DNA from: an uncultured Bacteroidales bacterium
GTDB taxonomy: Bacteria > Bacteroidota > Bacteroidia > Bacteroidales > CAIWKO01
Length of the DNA stretch: 64,000 nt
Direction: 5' to 3'
NCBI GenBank assembly: GCA_903913285.1
Contig: CAIWKO010000010.1
Location: 1-64,000, forward strand
Made by a program: the position numbers and the translations under genes. Position 1 is the stretch's first letter; every line of letters starts with the position of its first letter. Under the pieces are notes generated by a model, which saw only the letters and a program-made list of their open reading frames with translations, did no database searches and had not been told where the DNA came from. Below, piece by piece: positions 1 to 9,304 of this stretch.

Positions 1-447
1 CCCGTACAAAAGCAGTTTACAACCCATAAGGCCGTCATCCTGCACGCGGCATGGCTGGTTCAGGCTTGCGCCCATTGACCAATATTCCTTACTGCTGCCT
101 CCCGTAGGAGTCTGGTCCGTGTCTCAGTACCAGTGTGGGGGATTTTCCTCTCAGAACCCCTAGACATCATAGCCTTGGTGAGCCATTACCTCACCAACTA
201 GCTAATGTCGCGCATGCCCATCTTAAACCGTCAGAACTTTAACTGCAAAAAGATGCCTTCTCGCAGTGTTATGGGGCATTAATCCCTCTTTCGAGGGGCT
301 ATTCCCCAGTTTAAGGTAGGTTACATACGTGTTACGCACCCGTGCGCCGGTCGCCGCCAGGTATTGCTACCCGCGCTGCCCCTCGACTTGCATGTATTAA
401 GCCTGCCGCTAGCGTTCATCCTGAGCCAGGATCAAACTCTTCATTGT
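1..447 (-). rRNA. rrs: 16S ribosomal RNA, 5' portion (truncated by window edge)
   Basis: Reverse complement of the 27F site (ctgagccaggatcaaactct, 421-440) and of the 338 site (ctgctgcctcccgtaggagt, ~93-112); 5' end approximate. Confidence 0.97.
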
Positions 448-587
448 AAAATTTGATCTTAAATGTTCTCAAGATTTACTATTCTTCTCAAGATAATTGA
501 CAAGAGATACTTACTCTTTTCTTACCTTCTTCAATATTTTCAAAGAACTTTATTTCTATCTTTTTTCCTTTTTATCAAAAGGGGCTG

Positions 588-618
588 CAAAATTACTTCC
601 TTTTTTTTAATTTCCAAA
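588..618 (-). promoter_or_regulatory. rRNA promoter proximal (TTTG-N19-TAATTTTG)
   Basis: Minus strand reads TTTG, 19 nt, TAATTTTG, matching the Bacteroidetes -33/-7 consensus TTTG / TANNTTTG. Confidence 0.75.
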
Positions 619-729
619 TATTATTTTACTTTTTTTTAAAATAATTTTTCTAAGGTTGATTTTCTGCTTACTACCTTTTCTAATCAGAACAAAGAACGAT
701 AAACTTGTTATCCCCATAAATTGGGAGTG

Positions 730-760
730 CAAAGATACTCCCTTTTTCATTACCTCCAAA
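730..760 (-). promoter_or_regulatory. rRNA promoter distal (TTTG-N19-TATCTTTG)
   Basis: Minus strand reads TTTG, 19 nt, TATCTTTG; same architecture as the proximal copy. Confidence 0.75.
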
Positions 761-946
761 TATTTTTTAATATTTTTTTCATTTATTTTTCTTATAATTG
801 AAAAACAGTTTATTATAAGTTAAAATAAATTCAACTCCACTTATAATCTATTCAATAATTCTCCGTTATTATTAATATTGTATAAATTTTACAACTTCTT
901 AAATCAGTTTTATCGTTTTATTACCATTATAACTAACTATTCCAAA

Positions 947-1519
947 ATGAAAATTATTACTTTTAGATTCTTTGTATTAACCTGTATTATATTGCTTTTC
1001 TCTTTTCAAACATTTTCTCAAATTGAAGAAAGCCAGGAAGATAACGGAAGTTATAATCTACCCTATAAAAAGAGCTTTTTTACAGGTGGTGGTCTGGGAT
1101 TACAATTTGGAACTGTCACTATGGTTGATATTTCTCCTCAATTCGGTTATTATATCTTCGAAAACATGTCTGTAGGCGCTGGTTTAACCTATCAATATGT
1201 TAGTGATAGGAGTTATTCGCCTGCTGCTACAATGAATGTTATTGGCGGAAGAGCTTTTACACGTCTTTACTTACCGTTCTTTAACAGTATTTTTGCTCAT
1301 GGCGAATATGAGTACATGACCTATAATACTAATGTATTTAGTACAACAGGAGAAAAACAATGGGTCAATCTATCGAATATCCTGGCTGGTATTGGTTATC
1401 GTCAAAAAATATACGGGCGTTCTTCCATTACATTAATGATACTCTGGAATTTTAATGAGTCACAATACGACTTATACAGTAATCCAATAATAAGGGCAGG
1501 TGTAGATATTGGGCTATAA
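947..1519 (+). CDS. Outer membrane beta-barrel-like exported protein
   Basis: Start MKIITFRFFVLTCIILLFSFQTFSQ gives a signal peptide (ORF track starts earlier at 878); alternating aromatic/glycine C-terminal region. Confidence 0.6.
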   Translation: MKIITFRFFVLTCIILLFSFQTFSQIEESQEDNGSYNLPYKKSFFTGGGLGLQFGTVTMVDISPQFGYYIFENMSVGAGLTYQYVSDRSYSPAATMNVIGGRAFTRLYLPFFNSIFAHGEYEYMTYNTNVFSTTGEKQWVNLSNILAGIGYRQKIYGRSSITLMILWNFNESQYDLYSNPIIRAGVDIGL

Positions 1520-1520
1520 C

Positions 1521-1562
1521 ATAAATCCCTTTCAGAACAATCTGAAAGGGATTTATAGTTTT
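1521..1562. terminator. Hairpin terminator
   Basis: ATAAATCCCTTTCAGA-ACAA-TCTGAAAGGGATTTAT followed by a T-rich run; between convergent genes. Confidence 0.8.
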
Positions 1563-1575
1563 TTACACTACTATT

Positions 1576-3075
1576 CTACAATGATTTCAAAACTTCTTTA
1601 AGCAAATCATAGCACTTCTGCACTGTATGAATTTCTATTTTTTCTCCCGGTGCATGAACTCCCAATAAAGATGGCCCAAATGAAATCATATCGATACCGG
1701 GATATTTTTCACCTATCAAGCCGCATTCCAATCCTGCATGTATGGCTTTAATAATAGGTGTTGATCCGTACAACTTCTCGTATGACTTTTTAGAGACCTC
1801 CAAAATTTTTGAGTTCAGATCCGGTTTCCAGCCTGGATATCCGGAATCGTGAGACACTTCAATTCCTATATGAATAAATGCACATTCAACCATGTCAATA
1901 ACATCTTGCTTCGCAGATTCGATAGCACTGCGTTGACTTGTAGCAATTTTTATTTCGTTATCCTGCAACTGGGGAATTTCTTTATCGTCTTCTGCATCTT
2001 TTGCATCTCCCTTCATTTTTATTGAAGCAAGATTTGTTGAAGTTTGAACCAATCCTTCAATATCCGGCGACATCGTAATAACGCCATGAGGACATGCATA
2101 AAGCGAATTCAGTAATATTTTTTGGGTTTCAGCATCCAAAACAAATTCAGGAGTATCTTCCGCTGTGCAAGTAATCGTTAGTTTTGGTTCCTTTGTTTTA
2201 TATTCCGCTTTGATTTCTTTAGCCAATTTATTGAAGTACTCAGCAAAAGCAGTGATATTGCTTTGTGGTAGCAATAGAACACATTTACCTTCACGGGCAA
2301 GAGCATTTCGCAGATTCCCGGCTTTTACATAGGATATCCTTGCACCAAATTTTCCTGCAACATTCCATAAGATCCGTGTTAACAATTTTACAGCATTACC
2401 CCTTCCCCTGTTAATATCATCACCTGAATGACCACCCTGCAAATCGCTAACACTTATTTTAAAGGTATCAAAACCGCTTGGAATAGCTTCTTTTTTATAA
2501 AAAAACCTTGCAACAGTATCCCCTCCACCTGCACAACCTATAGTAAACTCACCGTCTTCTTCCGAGTCAAGATTAATCAGCATACGGCTTTTAACAAAAT
2601 CCTCTTTAAGCGAAAATGCACCTTTTAATCCGGTCTCTTCATCTATAGTAAACAAACATTCTAATGGACCATGTTCTATAGAATTTGACTCCAGAACAGC
2701 CATCTGAAGTGCAACACCAATTCCATTGTCAGCACCCAGAGTGGTTTCTTTTGCAATAAGCCATCCTTCTTCAATAACTGCTTTTATGGGATCTTTATCA
2801 AAATCATGTTTTGTATCCGAATTCTTTTCGCAAACCATATCCAAATGACTTTGCAAAACTATTGAAGGTAAATGTTCTTTTCCTTTTGTGGCTGGCTTAC
2901 GTATTATCACATTGCCAACTTCATCCGTCAGGGTTTCCAAATGGAGTTCGTTTCCGAATTTTTGAAGATAGGCAATTATTTTTTCTTCCTTGCCCGAAGG
3001 ACGTGGCAACTGCATAATTTCATAAAAATAACCCCATACACTTTGCGGTTCGAGGTTCTTGATTTCATTATTCAT
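1576..3075 (-). CDS. pepD: Aminoacyl-histidine dipeptidase (cytosol nonspecific dipeptidase, M20 family)
   Basis: QSHLDMV, ADNGIG, DEETGL and HAGLECG motifs of M20C dipeptidases. Confidence 0.9.
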   Translation of the reverse strand: MNNEIKNLEPQSVWGYFYEIMQLPRPSGKEEKIIAYLQKFGNELHLETLTDEVGNVIIRKPATKGKEHLPSIVLQSHLDMVCEKNSDTKHDFDKDPIKAVIEEGWLIAKETTLGADNGIGVALQMAVLESNSIEHGPLECLFTIDEETGLKGAFSLKEDFVKSRMLINLDSEEDGEFTIGCAGGGDTVARFFYKKEAIPSGFDTFKISVSDLQGGHSGDDINRGRGNAVKLLTRILWNVAGKFGARISYVKAGNLRNALAREGKCVLLLPQSNITAFAEYFNKLAKEIKAEYKTKEPKLTITCTAEDTPEFVLDAETQKILLNSLYACPHGVITMSPDIEGLVQTSTNLASIKMKGDAKDAEDDKEIPQLQDNEIKIATSQRSAIESAKQDVIDMVECAFIHIGIEVSHDSGYPGWKPDLNSKILEVSKKSYEKLYGSTPIIKAIHAGLECGLIGEKYPGIDMISFGPSLLGVHAPGEKIEIHTVQKCYDLLKEVLKSL

Positions 3076-3106
3076 ATAATATAGGGTTAAAGTTAAATTT
3101 CAAAAA

Positions 3107-4321
3107 TCAACTCACGCATTTTATTTCCAGCATTTTTGCTCCAAAGTCTTTTCCGTATTGAATGCAGCGCTTTAAATCATCCATAGAGGGTGTGAACTTT
3201 ACAAAAATACTATCTGGAAACACATTTAATTTAAGTACTGCAAGATTCGCTTCAATAATTTTTTGAGCTTCGCCGCTCCATCCGTATGAGCCGAAACAGC
3301 CAGCAAGCTTGCCCTTGTCACGTATGGGAGTAATAGCCGAAAACATCTTATAAACCGGCAATAAAGTATTTTGATTAATGGTTGGACTACCTATAATAAT
3401 TGCCGATGATTGCGAAATTTTTTGTTCCATTTCCTCATGTTCCATCTTCTCAATATCGCAAAGGTCAACTTCAATATCCTGATATTCTTCAAATCCTTTT
3501 GCTATTTCTTCTGCCAGTATTTTCGATTTACCATAAGCCGAAACATAAGCTATCAAGACCCTTTCATTCTTTAGTTCATTTATTGCTTCCTGAGCAAACT
3601 TTTCAGAAAGGTCAACATATTTTTCCCATTTATGCGTTAGCAAAGGTCCGTGACCGGTACAAACGGCACTGATCTCTAAAGGTCTTATTTTTTCAATGGC
3701 TTTCAGCATAAACTTGCTGAATGGTTTTAATATCACATTAAAATAATAAGTAAAGGCATCATCAAAATCGCCAACCTTATCGTCAAACATTTCTGCATTG
3801 CAATAATGAGCACCGAATGAATCGCATGTAAACAGCACTTTATCTTCTTCAAGGTACGAATACATGGTGTCGGGCCAATGAAGATTGGGCGCCCCAATGA
3901 TCCTGATCTTTTTATTCCCCAAATCAAGTACGTCGCCATCTTTTACAATGATGTGAGGAAATTCACAGTTCATCAGATCGGTCAAATAGCGTATTACATT
4001 GCCTGAACCAACCACTTTTGCATTGGGAGCAATTTTTATTAAATTCATAACATTGCCCGAATGATCAGGCTCCGTGTGTTGCACTATAATATATTCTATC
4101 TCCTCGGGTTTTGTTACCTGTAGAATCTTTGCCAGATATACATCCCAAAATTTTTCCTTAGTGGCATCTATTATAGTCTTTTTCTCTGCATTGATAAAAT
4201 AAGAATTGTATGTCGTCCCGTATTTGGTTTCCATCACAATATCAAAGGTACGGATATCAGGGTCAAGCACACCGATCCATTTCACATCTTCTGTTACATC
4301 CAAAATCTTAGTGTCTTCCAT
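3107..4321 (-). CDS. FprA-family A-type flavoprotein (flavodiiron protein)
   Basis: MBL diiron motif HTEPDH plus C-terminal flavodoxin domain ([22 protein letters not shown]). Confidence 0.9.
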   Translation of the reverse strand: MEDTKILDVTEDVKWIGVLDPDIRTFDIVMETKYGTTYNSYFINAEKKTIIDATKEKFWDVYLAKILQVTKPEEIEYIIVQHTEPDHSGNVMNLIKIAPNAKVVGSGNVIRYLTDLMNCEFPHIIVKDGDVLDLGNKKIRIIGAPNLHWPDTMYSYLEEDKVLFTCDSFGAHYCNAEMFDDKVGDFDDAFTYYFNVILKPFSKFMLKAIEKIRPLEISAVCTGHGPLLTHKWEKYVDLSEKFAQEAINELKNERVLIAYVSAYGKSKILAEEIAKGFEEYQDIEVDLCDIEKMEHEEMEQKISQSSAIIIGSPTINQNTLLPVYKMFSAITPIRDKGKLAGCFGSYGWSGEAQKIIEANLAVLKLNVFPDSIFVKFTPSMDDLKRCIQYGKDFGAKMLEIKCVS

Positions 4322-4336
4322 AAATCATTTTCTCAA

Positions 4337-7165
4337 TTAAAACTCAAATTCAATCTGTATGGTTCCCGATGATTCATTGTTGTCTTTAGTTTCTTTCTTC
4401 GGTTTTGTTTTCTTGGGTTTTTTAACCACTTCAGGCTCATCTGCCACTTCATTCTCTTCACTTTCGGGCTTTGTTTCCGGCAATTCAAGCTCAATGGGTT
4501 TTGATTCTTCCTCTTCGTCTTCAAAAACATCTTCAATAATGAAATTCTTAATTATTGGTTCCTCTTTCAAAGGTTCTTGTTCAGCAATTTCATCTGCAGA
4601 TTGTTCTAGTTCATTTTCTGTTTCTTCTTCCTCTTCCTCCGGCCCTTCCGGAATTATCCGGGTAATGGATAGTATCTGATTGTTCGACAACCGTTTTCCT
4701 TTGGCTTTATAACTCTTTACTCCGATAAATTCAACCAGATCCAGAGTCTCAGATGGCTTGCTGCGGGCATTTTTTGTCTCAAATACAAGCTCAACTGAAG
4801 GATTTTTTTCCGGCATAAACTCCTGCATCAAGGAGTTTGCACTTTCGCTGATAAAACACGATTTCTTATCGGTATATTCCACATTAAAGCGTTTGGCAAA
4901 GCTATATCCAAGCTCCCCGTCAAAATAGATCACCGTGTAAACTTTGTCAGGATTGTATTTTTCAATTCTGAAAAGATCTTCATCAAAATGTATCGAAAGA
5001 TCGGGATTATATATTTTAAAGTGTCCCGATTTCATAAAGGTGATGATTTTATCCTCAGGTTCAAAAGCGCCAAGACGCATACCGCGTTGTTCAGCATTCA
5101 ACCGGTTCACACTATCGTCAAACCAGATATCGCGCGCACCCAAGGTAGATACACCTTCATCTTTCAGCGAAATTTTCCGTACTATATGTTTTGTGAGTCT
5201 ATTCCCAATGGAACTTCTTCCCTTGATAGCAATAGAACTAAAATCGAAGTTGAAAGTCAGGATTTTCAGTCTGGGTCTAGGTCGCAGATTAACGGTAATA
5301 ATTTCGGCTTCACCATTGGGATTGACCGTAAAGTACAGCACCTTCGAACCCGCACTGCCTTTGGTCAACGAATATTCCTTATCGCGGTTCACGCCTGTCA
5401 CAGCAAATCGTTTTATCATCGCCGGGCCGGTTTTCCCGTCCTGATACACCATATTATATATAGTGCGCTCGTCGTTCTTTTTAAAAACGTTCACGTATAT
5501 GATATCCTTCCCCACGAAAACCTTATCCGACACTTTCGTAACCAGGAATGTTCCGTCCGACCTGAACGTGATGATATCATCAATATCCGAACAATCGCAC
5601 ACAAATTCATCCTTCTTTATTCCCGTGCCGATAAAACCTTCTTCACGGTTCACATACAGCTTTTGGTTGGCTGCAGCTACCATCGTTGCTTGTATCACAT
5701 CAAAGTTGCGAATTTCCGTTTTGCGTTCCCGTCCGGGTCCGAATTTGGTCTTGATGCGCTCATAATACGCTATGGCAAAATCAACCAGATGATCCAGGTC
5801 ATAATTCACCTGATCAATGTCGTCGCGGATCGAACTGATGATATCTTCTGCTTTGTCCGAATTATATTTTGAAATGCGGTCGATTGGTATCTTCCTTAAG
5901 CGGTGTATATCTTCAATGGTAACTTCCCGAATAAATTCTTTGGTATAAGGCTTCAGTCCGTTGTCTATCGTTTCATCAATTTCCTGATCGGTTTTCGATT
6001 TACGCATCAGCTGATACACTTCCTTCTCGATAAAAATACGTTCGAGCGAAGCGAAATGAAGTTTTTCCAGACATTCGGCCTTTTCAATTTCCAGTTCAAG
6101 CTGCAACAGATCGAGAGTATTCTGTACCGACAACTCCAGTATCTCACGCACGTTGATAAACCTCGGTTTTTGATTATCAATGATACAGCAGATGGGCGAA
6201 ACGCTGATCTCGCAATCAGTGAATGCATACAAAGCATCAATGGTCGTGTCGGGCGAAACACCGGGCGTTAAATGTATGATAATCTCTACATTTTGCGCTG
6301 TATTATCGTCGATCTTGCGTATTTTGATCTTGCCTTTTTCGTTGGCAAGCACAATAGTATCGATCAAACTTCCGGTATTGGTTCCGTAAGGTATCTCGGT
6401 GATGACGAGTGTTTTTTTATCTATCTGGTTGATGCGTGCCCTGATCCTTACCTTGCTGCCCGTGGCACCATCGTTGTATTTCGAAAAATCGGCCATGCCC
6501 CCAGTCAGGAAATCCGGAAAAAATTCGTAGTCTTCTTCTTTCAGGTGTTTTATCGATGCATCAATAAGTTCTATAAAGTTATGCGGCAAAATTTTCGAGG
6601 CAAGCCCCACTCCTATGCCTTCCACTCCTTGTGCAAGTAATAGCGGAAACTTCACGGGAAGTATAACAGGTTCTTTGTTGCGGCCGTCGTAAGAATTTTG
6701 CCAGATGGTAGTTTTCGGATTGAACACCACTTCCAGCGCAAATTTCGACAATCGTGCTTCAATATATCGCGGAGCCGCTGCCCCGTCGCCGGTCAGTATG
6801 TTTCCCCAGTTTCCCTGCGTGTCTATCAGCAGGTCTTTCTGTCCCAGGTTCACCAAGGCATCACCAATGGATTGGTCGCCGTGGGGGTGATATTTCATGG
6901 TGTTGCCGATAATGTTGGCCACCTTGTTGAATCGTCCGTCGTCCAGTTCTTTCATCGAATGCAAAATGCGGCGGTGAACGGGTTTCAGCCCATCGCGCAC
7001 GTCGGGAACGGCACGGTCGAGGTTTACATACGACGCGTAGTCGAGAAACCAATTCTTGTACATGCCCGACAAATGGATGGTCTTCGGAAGCTCTTCCTGC
7101 GATTCTGCCGCGGGTTCAGGATTTTCTTCAGGTTCCGGTTCGTTCAGTGTGTTCGGTTCATCCAT
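4337..7165 (-). CDS. DNA gyrase/topoisomerase IV subunit A-like, with long acidic C-terminal tail
   Basis: DGLKPVHRRIL, YHPHGDQSIGDALVNLGQ and AAPRYIEARLSK motifs; acidic low-complexity C-terminus. Confidence 0.88.
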   Translation of the reverse strand: MDEPNTLNEPEPEENPEPAAESQEELPKTIHLSGMYKNWFLDYASYVNLDRAVPDVRDGLKPVHRRILHSMKELDDGRFNKVANIIGNTMKYHPHGDQSIGDALVNLGQKDLLIDTQGNWGNILTGDGAAAPRYIEARLSKFALEVVFNPKTTIWQNSYDGRNKEPVILPVKFPLLLAQGVEGIGVGLASKILPHNFIELIDASIKHLKEEDYEFFPDFLTGGMADFSKYNDGATGSKVRIRARINQIDKKTLVITEIPYGTNTGSLIDTIVLANEKGKIKIRKIDDNTAQNVEIIIHLTPGVSPDTTIDALYAFTDCEISVSPICCIIDNQKPRFINVREILELSVQNTLDLLQLELEIEKAECLEKLHFASLERIFIEKEVYQLMRKSKTDQEIDETIDNGLKPYTKEFIREVTIEDIHRLRKIPIDRISKYNSDKAEDIISSIRDDIDQVNYDLDHLVDFAIAYYERIKTKFGPGRERKTEIRNFDVIQATMVAAANQKLYVNREEGFIGTGIKKDEFVCDCSDIDDIITFRSDGTFLVTKVSDKVFVGKDIIYVNVFKKNDERTIYNMVYQDGKTGPAMIKRFAVTGVNRDKEYSLTKGSAGSKVLYFTVNPNGEAEIITVNLRPRPRLKILTFNFDFSSIAIKGRSSIGNRLTKHIVRKISLKDEGVSTLGARDIWFDDSVNRLNAEQRGMRLGAFEPEDKIITFMKSGHFKIYNPDLSIHFDEDLFRIEKYNPDKVYTVIYFDGELGYSFAKRFNVEYTDKKSCFISESANSLMQEFMPEKNPSVELVFETKNARSKPSETLDLVEFIGVKSYKAKGKRLSNNQILSITRIIPEGPEEEEEETENELEQSADEIAEQEPLKEEPIIKNFIIEDVFEDEEEESKPIELELPETKPESEENEVADEPEVVKKPKKTKPKKETKDNNESSGTIQIEFEF

Positions 7166-7183
7166 AGTTTAAGTGTCGAAATT

Positions 7184-9259
7184 TTATTTCCACAAACGCA
7201 AAAGTAAAACTTCTGCGGCAAGAAATAGCAATGCAAGCAACACAAAAGTTTTCCACAATTTTTTCCCCTGGTTCATTTCGGCTATAACCTGCGTTATGGG
7301 TTTGTTGCCTGCCTCTACTATGCGGGCGTGCTGCAGTTTGTTCTTATCAATAAACGTGTTGATCTCGCTTGTGCTATAGCAGTTGATCTCCGATTCGCGG
7401 CGGTCGTAGTTGAACGACAGGCACGAATGTTCCGTTTTGTCGTTCATCAGCATATAATTTCCATTGCTCAAAACATGGTTCTGAAACATCAAACTCACGA
7501 TGCCGTCGGTTTTGCGCTGTTCCGGAATGATCTCGTCCGAACCTTTTAACTGTTTCAGCTTAAAAACCTTGTCGTTGAAAGTATCGTTGGCGGTCGAAAC
7601 ACTCACCACCTCATCGCGGCCAATGGTGTAATATAATTTTTGCTGTGGCGAACTCAGCAGCGCTATTTTATAAAGCGTCGGCACAAAAACCGCGTGCTTC
7701 ACAAAATTGCTGAACTCCGTCTGCATCGGAGCCGCCATCAGATATACTTTTCCGCTCCCGGAGTTTTGCTCGTTCAAAAACACATCACCGTTCTGCAGCT
7801 TCAGCAGAAAATCCTGACTCGAACGGCTTACCCGGCTCAGCGCGTAATATGACATCACCTGCGGCAAATCGATGTTATCGGGAAAACCTTCGAACACGTC
7901 GTTATAAACATTGCTTTGCAGGTTGATGGCCGATATCTTTTGCGTGGCTTTTATCAGGTTGCCGTAATAATCAGAGCCCATCGCACTCAAAAAACTCCGG
8001 TACGAATCCGTGTTGATATGCGCCGACGGCACCACCAGCAAACTGCCGCCCGCTGCCACAAACTTTTGCAGCTCCTGCGCCAGCCCGCTCGATATCTCAT
8101 CAATTTCATTCAAAATAATCAGGTTGTTGGTGGCCAGTCCGCTGTAATCCACGCCCGTCACCGCAACATTTCTCATCACGAAAGCCGAATCTTTGCCCAG
8201 CAGCGAATTCAAATACACGCTCGGCTGCCCGCCGTTGATGCACAACAGCGGTATCGATTTCTGTATCGTGTACGAAAAATAAAGTTTGTCGTCCCAGGTA
8301 ATGGGGTTGTCCGTAATTTCCAACATGCAGGGGTGTATGCCCGCTTCCAGGTCCGAATAGCTTATAGTGATGTCGGTCGATGTGTTGGCGCCTATGTTGA
8401 AACTGCTCACCGCTTTCTGCACATTATCTTCCACCAATTTCAGCGGCACCTTGTCGACTGCGGCGCTGCCCAGGTTTTTAACCCGCACCATCAGTTTCAC
8501 CTTTTGCCCCACCAAATGCACAGGCGACCCGAACCAGCACGAATCTATAAAAAGGTTGTTCTGCGTGTTCGATTTCAGTGGCACGAAATAATATTGCACC
8601 GAACTGTCGGGTGCAAACTTGTCGCTCAGCGTGGTGTTCTTCTGAAAGTCGGAAACGTAATACGCTTCCCGGGCTGCGCCGTTAGCAGGGCCGAAGCTCT
8701 CCATCTGCCTGCGGGCAACCTCAGCCACGTTTTTCGAATAAGGGCCGGTCTCCACATCGTGCAGCATCGCGGCAAACTCCTCGCGCGAAACGAAGCGGAA
8801 ATGCCGCGGGTCGAAATTGTTGGTGACCAGTTGAAAATAATCGCCGCTCTTGTAGGCCGAAGCAATTTCCATGGCCTTGGTTCTGGCTTCGTCCATCAAA
8901 GGGCCATTGACGCCCTCGGCCTGCATGCTGAACGAATTATCGACATAAATGCTCACGTAGTTGACCGCGCGCGGGTGGGTGAGCTGTTTGGAAAAAGGGA
9001 TGTAGGGCTGCGCGAACACCATCACCAGCGAAGCGATGGCCAAAATGCGCAGGCATAAAATGATGAGGTGGAGCAGTTGCCGGCGTTTGCGCGTTTCCTG
9101 TTTCACCTCGCTGATGAGCTTCACGTTGGAAAAAAACACCTTTTTGTAGCGCCTGAAGTTGAACAGGTGTATCACCACCGGCAACGCAACTGCCAACAGG
9201 CCCAACAAAAAATACGGATGTAGAAACTGCATTCCGAAAAGGTTTTTTATGAATGGCAA
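7184..9259 (-). CDS. BatA-domain / N-terminal double-transmembrane protein with vWA-like region
   Basis: N-terminus MQFLHPYFLLGLLAVALPVVIHLFNFRRYKKVFFSNVKLI and VSIYVDNSFSMQ (MIDAS-like DxSxS). Confidence 0.8.
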   Translation of the reverse strand: MPFIKNLFGMQFLHPYFLLGLLAVALPVVIHLFNFRRYKKVFFSNVKLISEVKQETRKRRQLLHLIILCLRILAIASLVMVFAQPYIPFSKQLTHPRAVNYVSIYVDNSFSMQAEGVNGPLMDEARTKAMEIASAYKSGDYFQLVTNNFDPRHFRFVSREEFAAMLHDVETGPYSKNVAEVARRQMESFGPANGAAREAYYVSDFQKNTTLSDKFAPDSSVQYYFVPLKSNTQNNLFIDSCWFGSPVHLVGQKVKLMVRVKNLGSAAVDKVPLKLVEDNVQKAVSSFNIGANTSTDITISYSDLEAGIHPCMLEITDNPITWDDKLYFSYTIQKSIPLLCINGGQPSVYLNSLLGKDSAFVMRNVAVTGVDYSGLATNNLIILNEIDEISSGLAQELQKFVAAGGSLLVVPSAHINTDSYRSFLSAMGSDYYGNLIKATQKISAINLQSNVYNDVFEGFPDNIDLPQVMSYYALSRVSRSSQDFLLKLQNGDVFLNEQNSGSGKVYLMAAPMQTEFSNFVKHAVFVPTLYKIALLSSPQQKLYYTIGRDEVVSVSTANDTFNDKVFKLKQLKGSDEIIPEQRKTDGIVSLMFQNHVLSNGNYMLMNDKTEHSCLSFNYDRRESEINCYSTSEINTFIDKNKLQHARIVEAGNKPITQVIAEMNQGKKLWKTFVLLALLFLAAEVLLLRLWK

Positions 9260-9304
9260 ATTTAGTTAAAAAGTTGATTGGTTTGTTATATATTTGCCGA
9301 TACA

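Noticed and set aside
4988-5872. 294-aa plus-strand ORF inside the topoisomerase gene
   Set aside because: Shadow ORF antisense to a conserved protein.
7916-9058. 380-aa plus-strand ORF
   Set aside because: Antisense to the BatA-domain gene; His/Arg-rich composition typical of antisense translation of GC-rich coding sequence.
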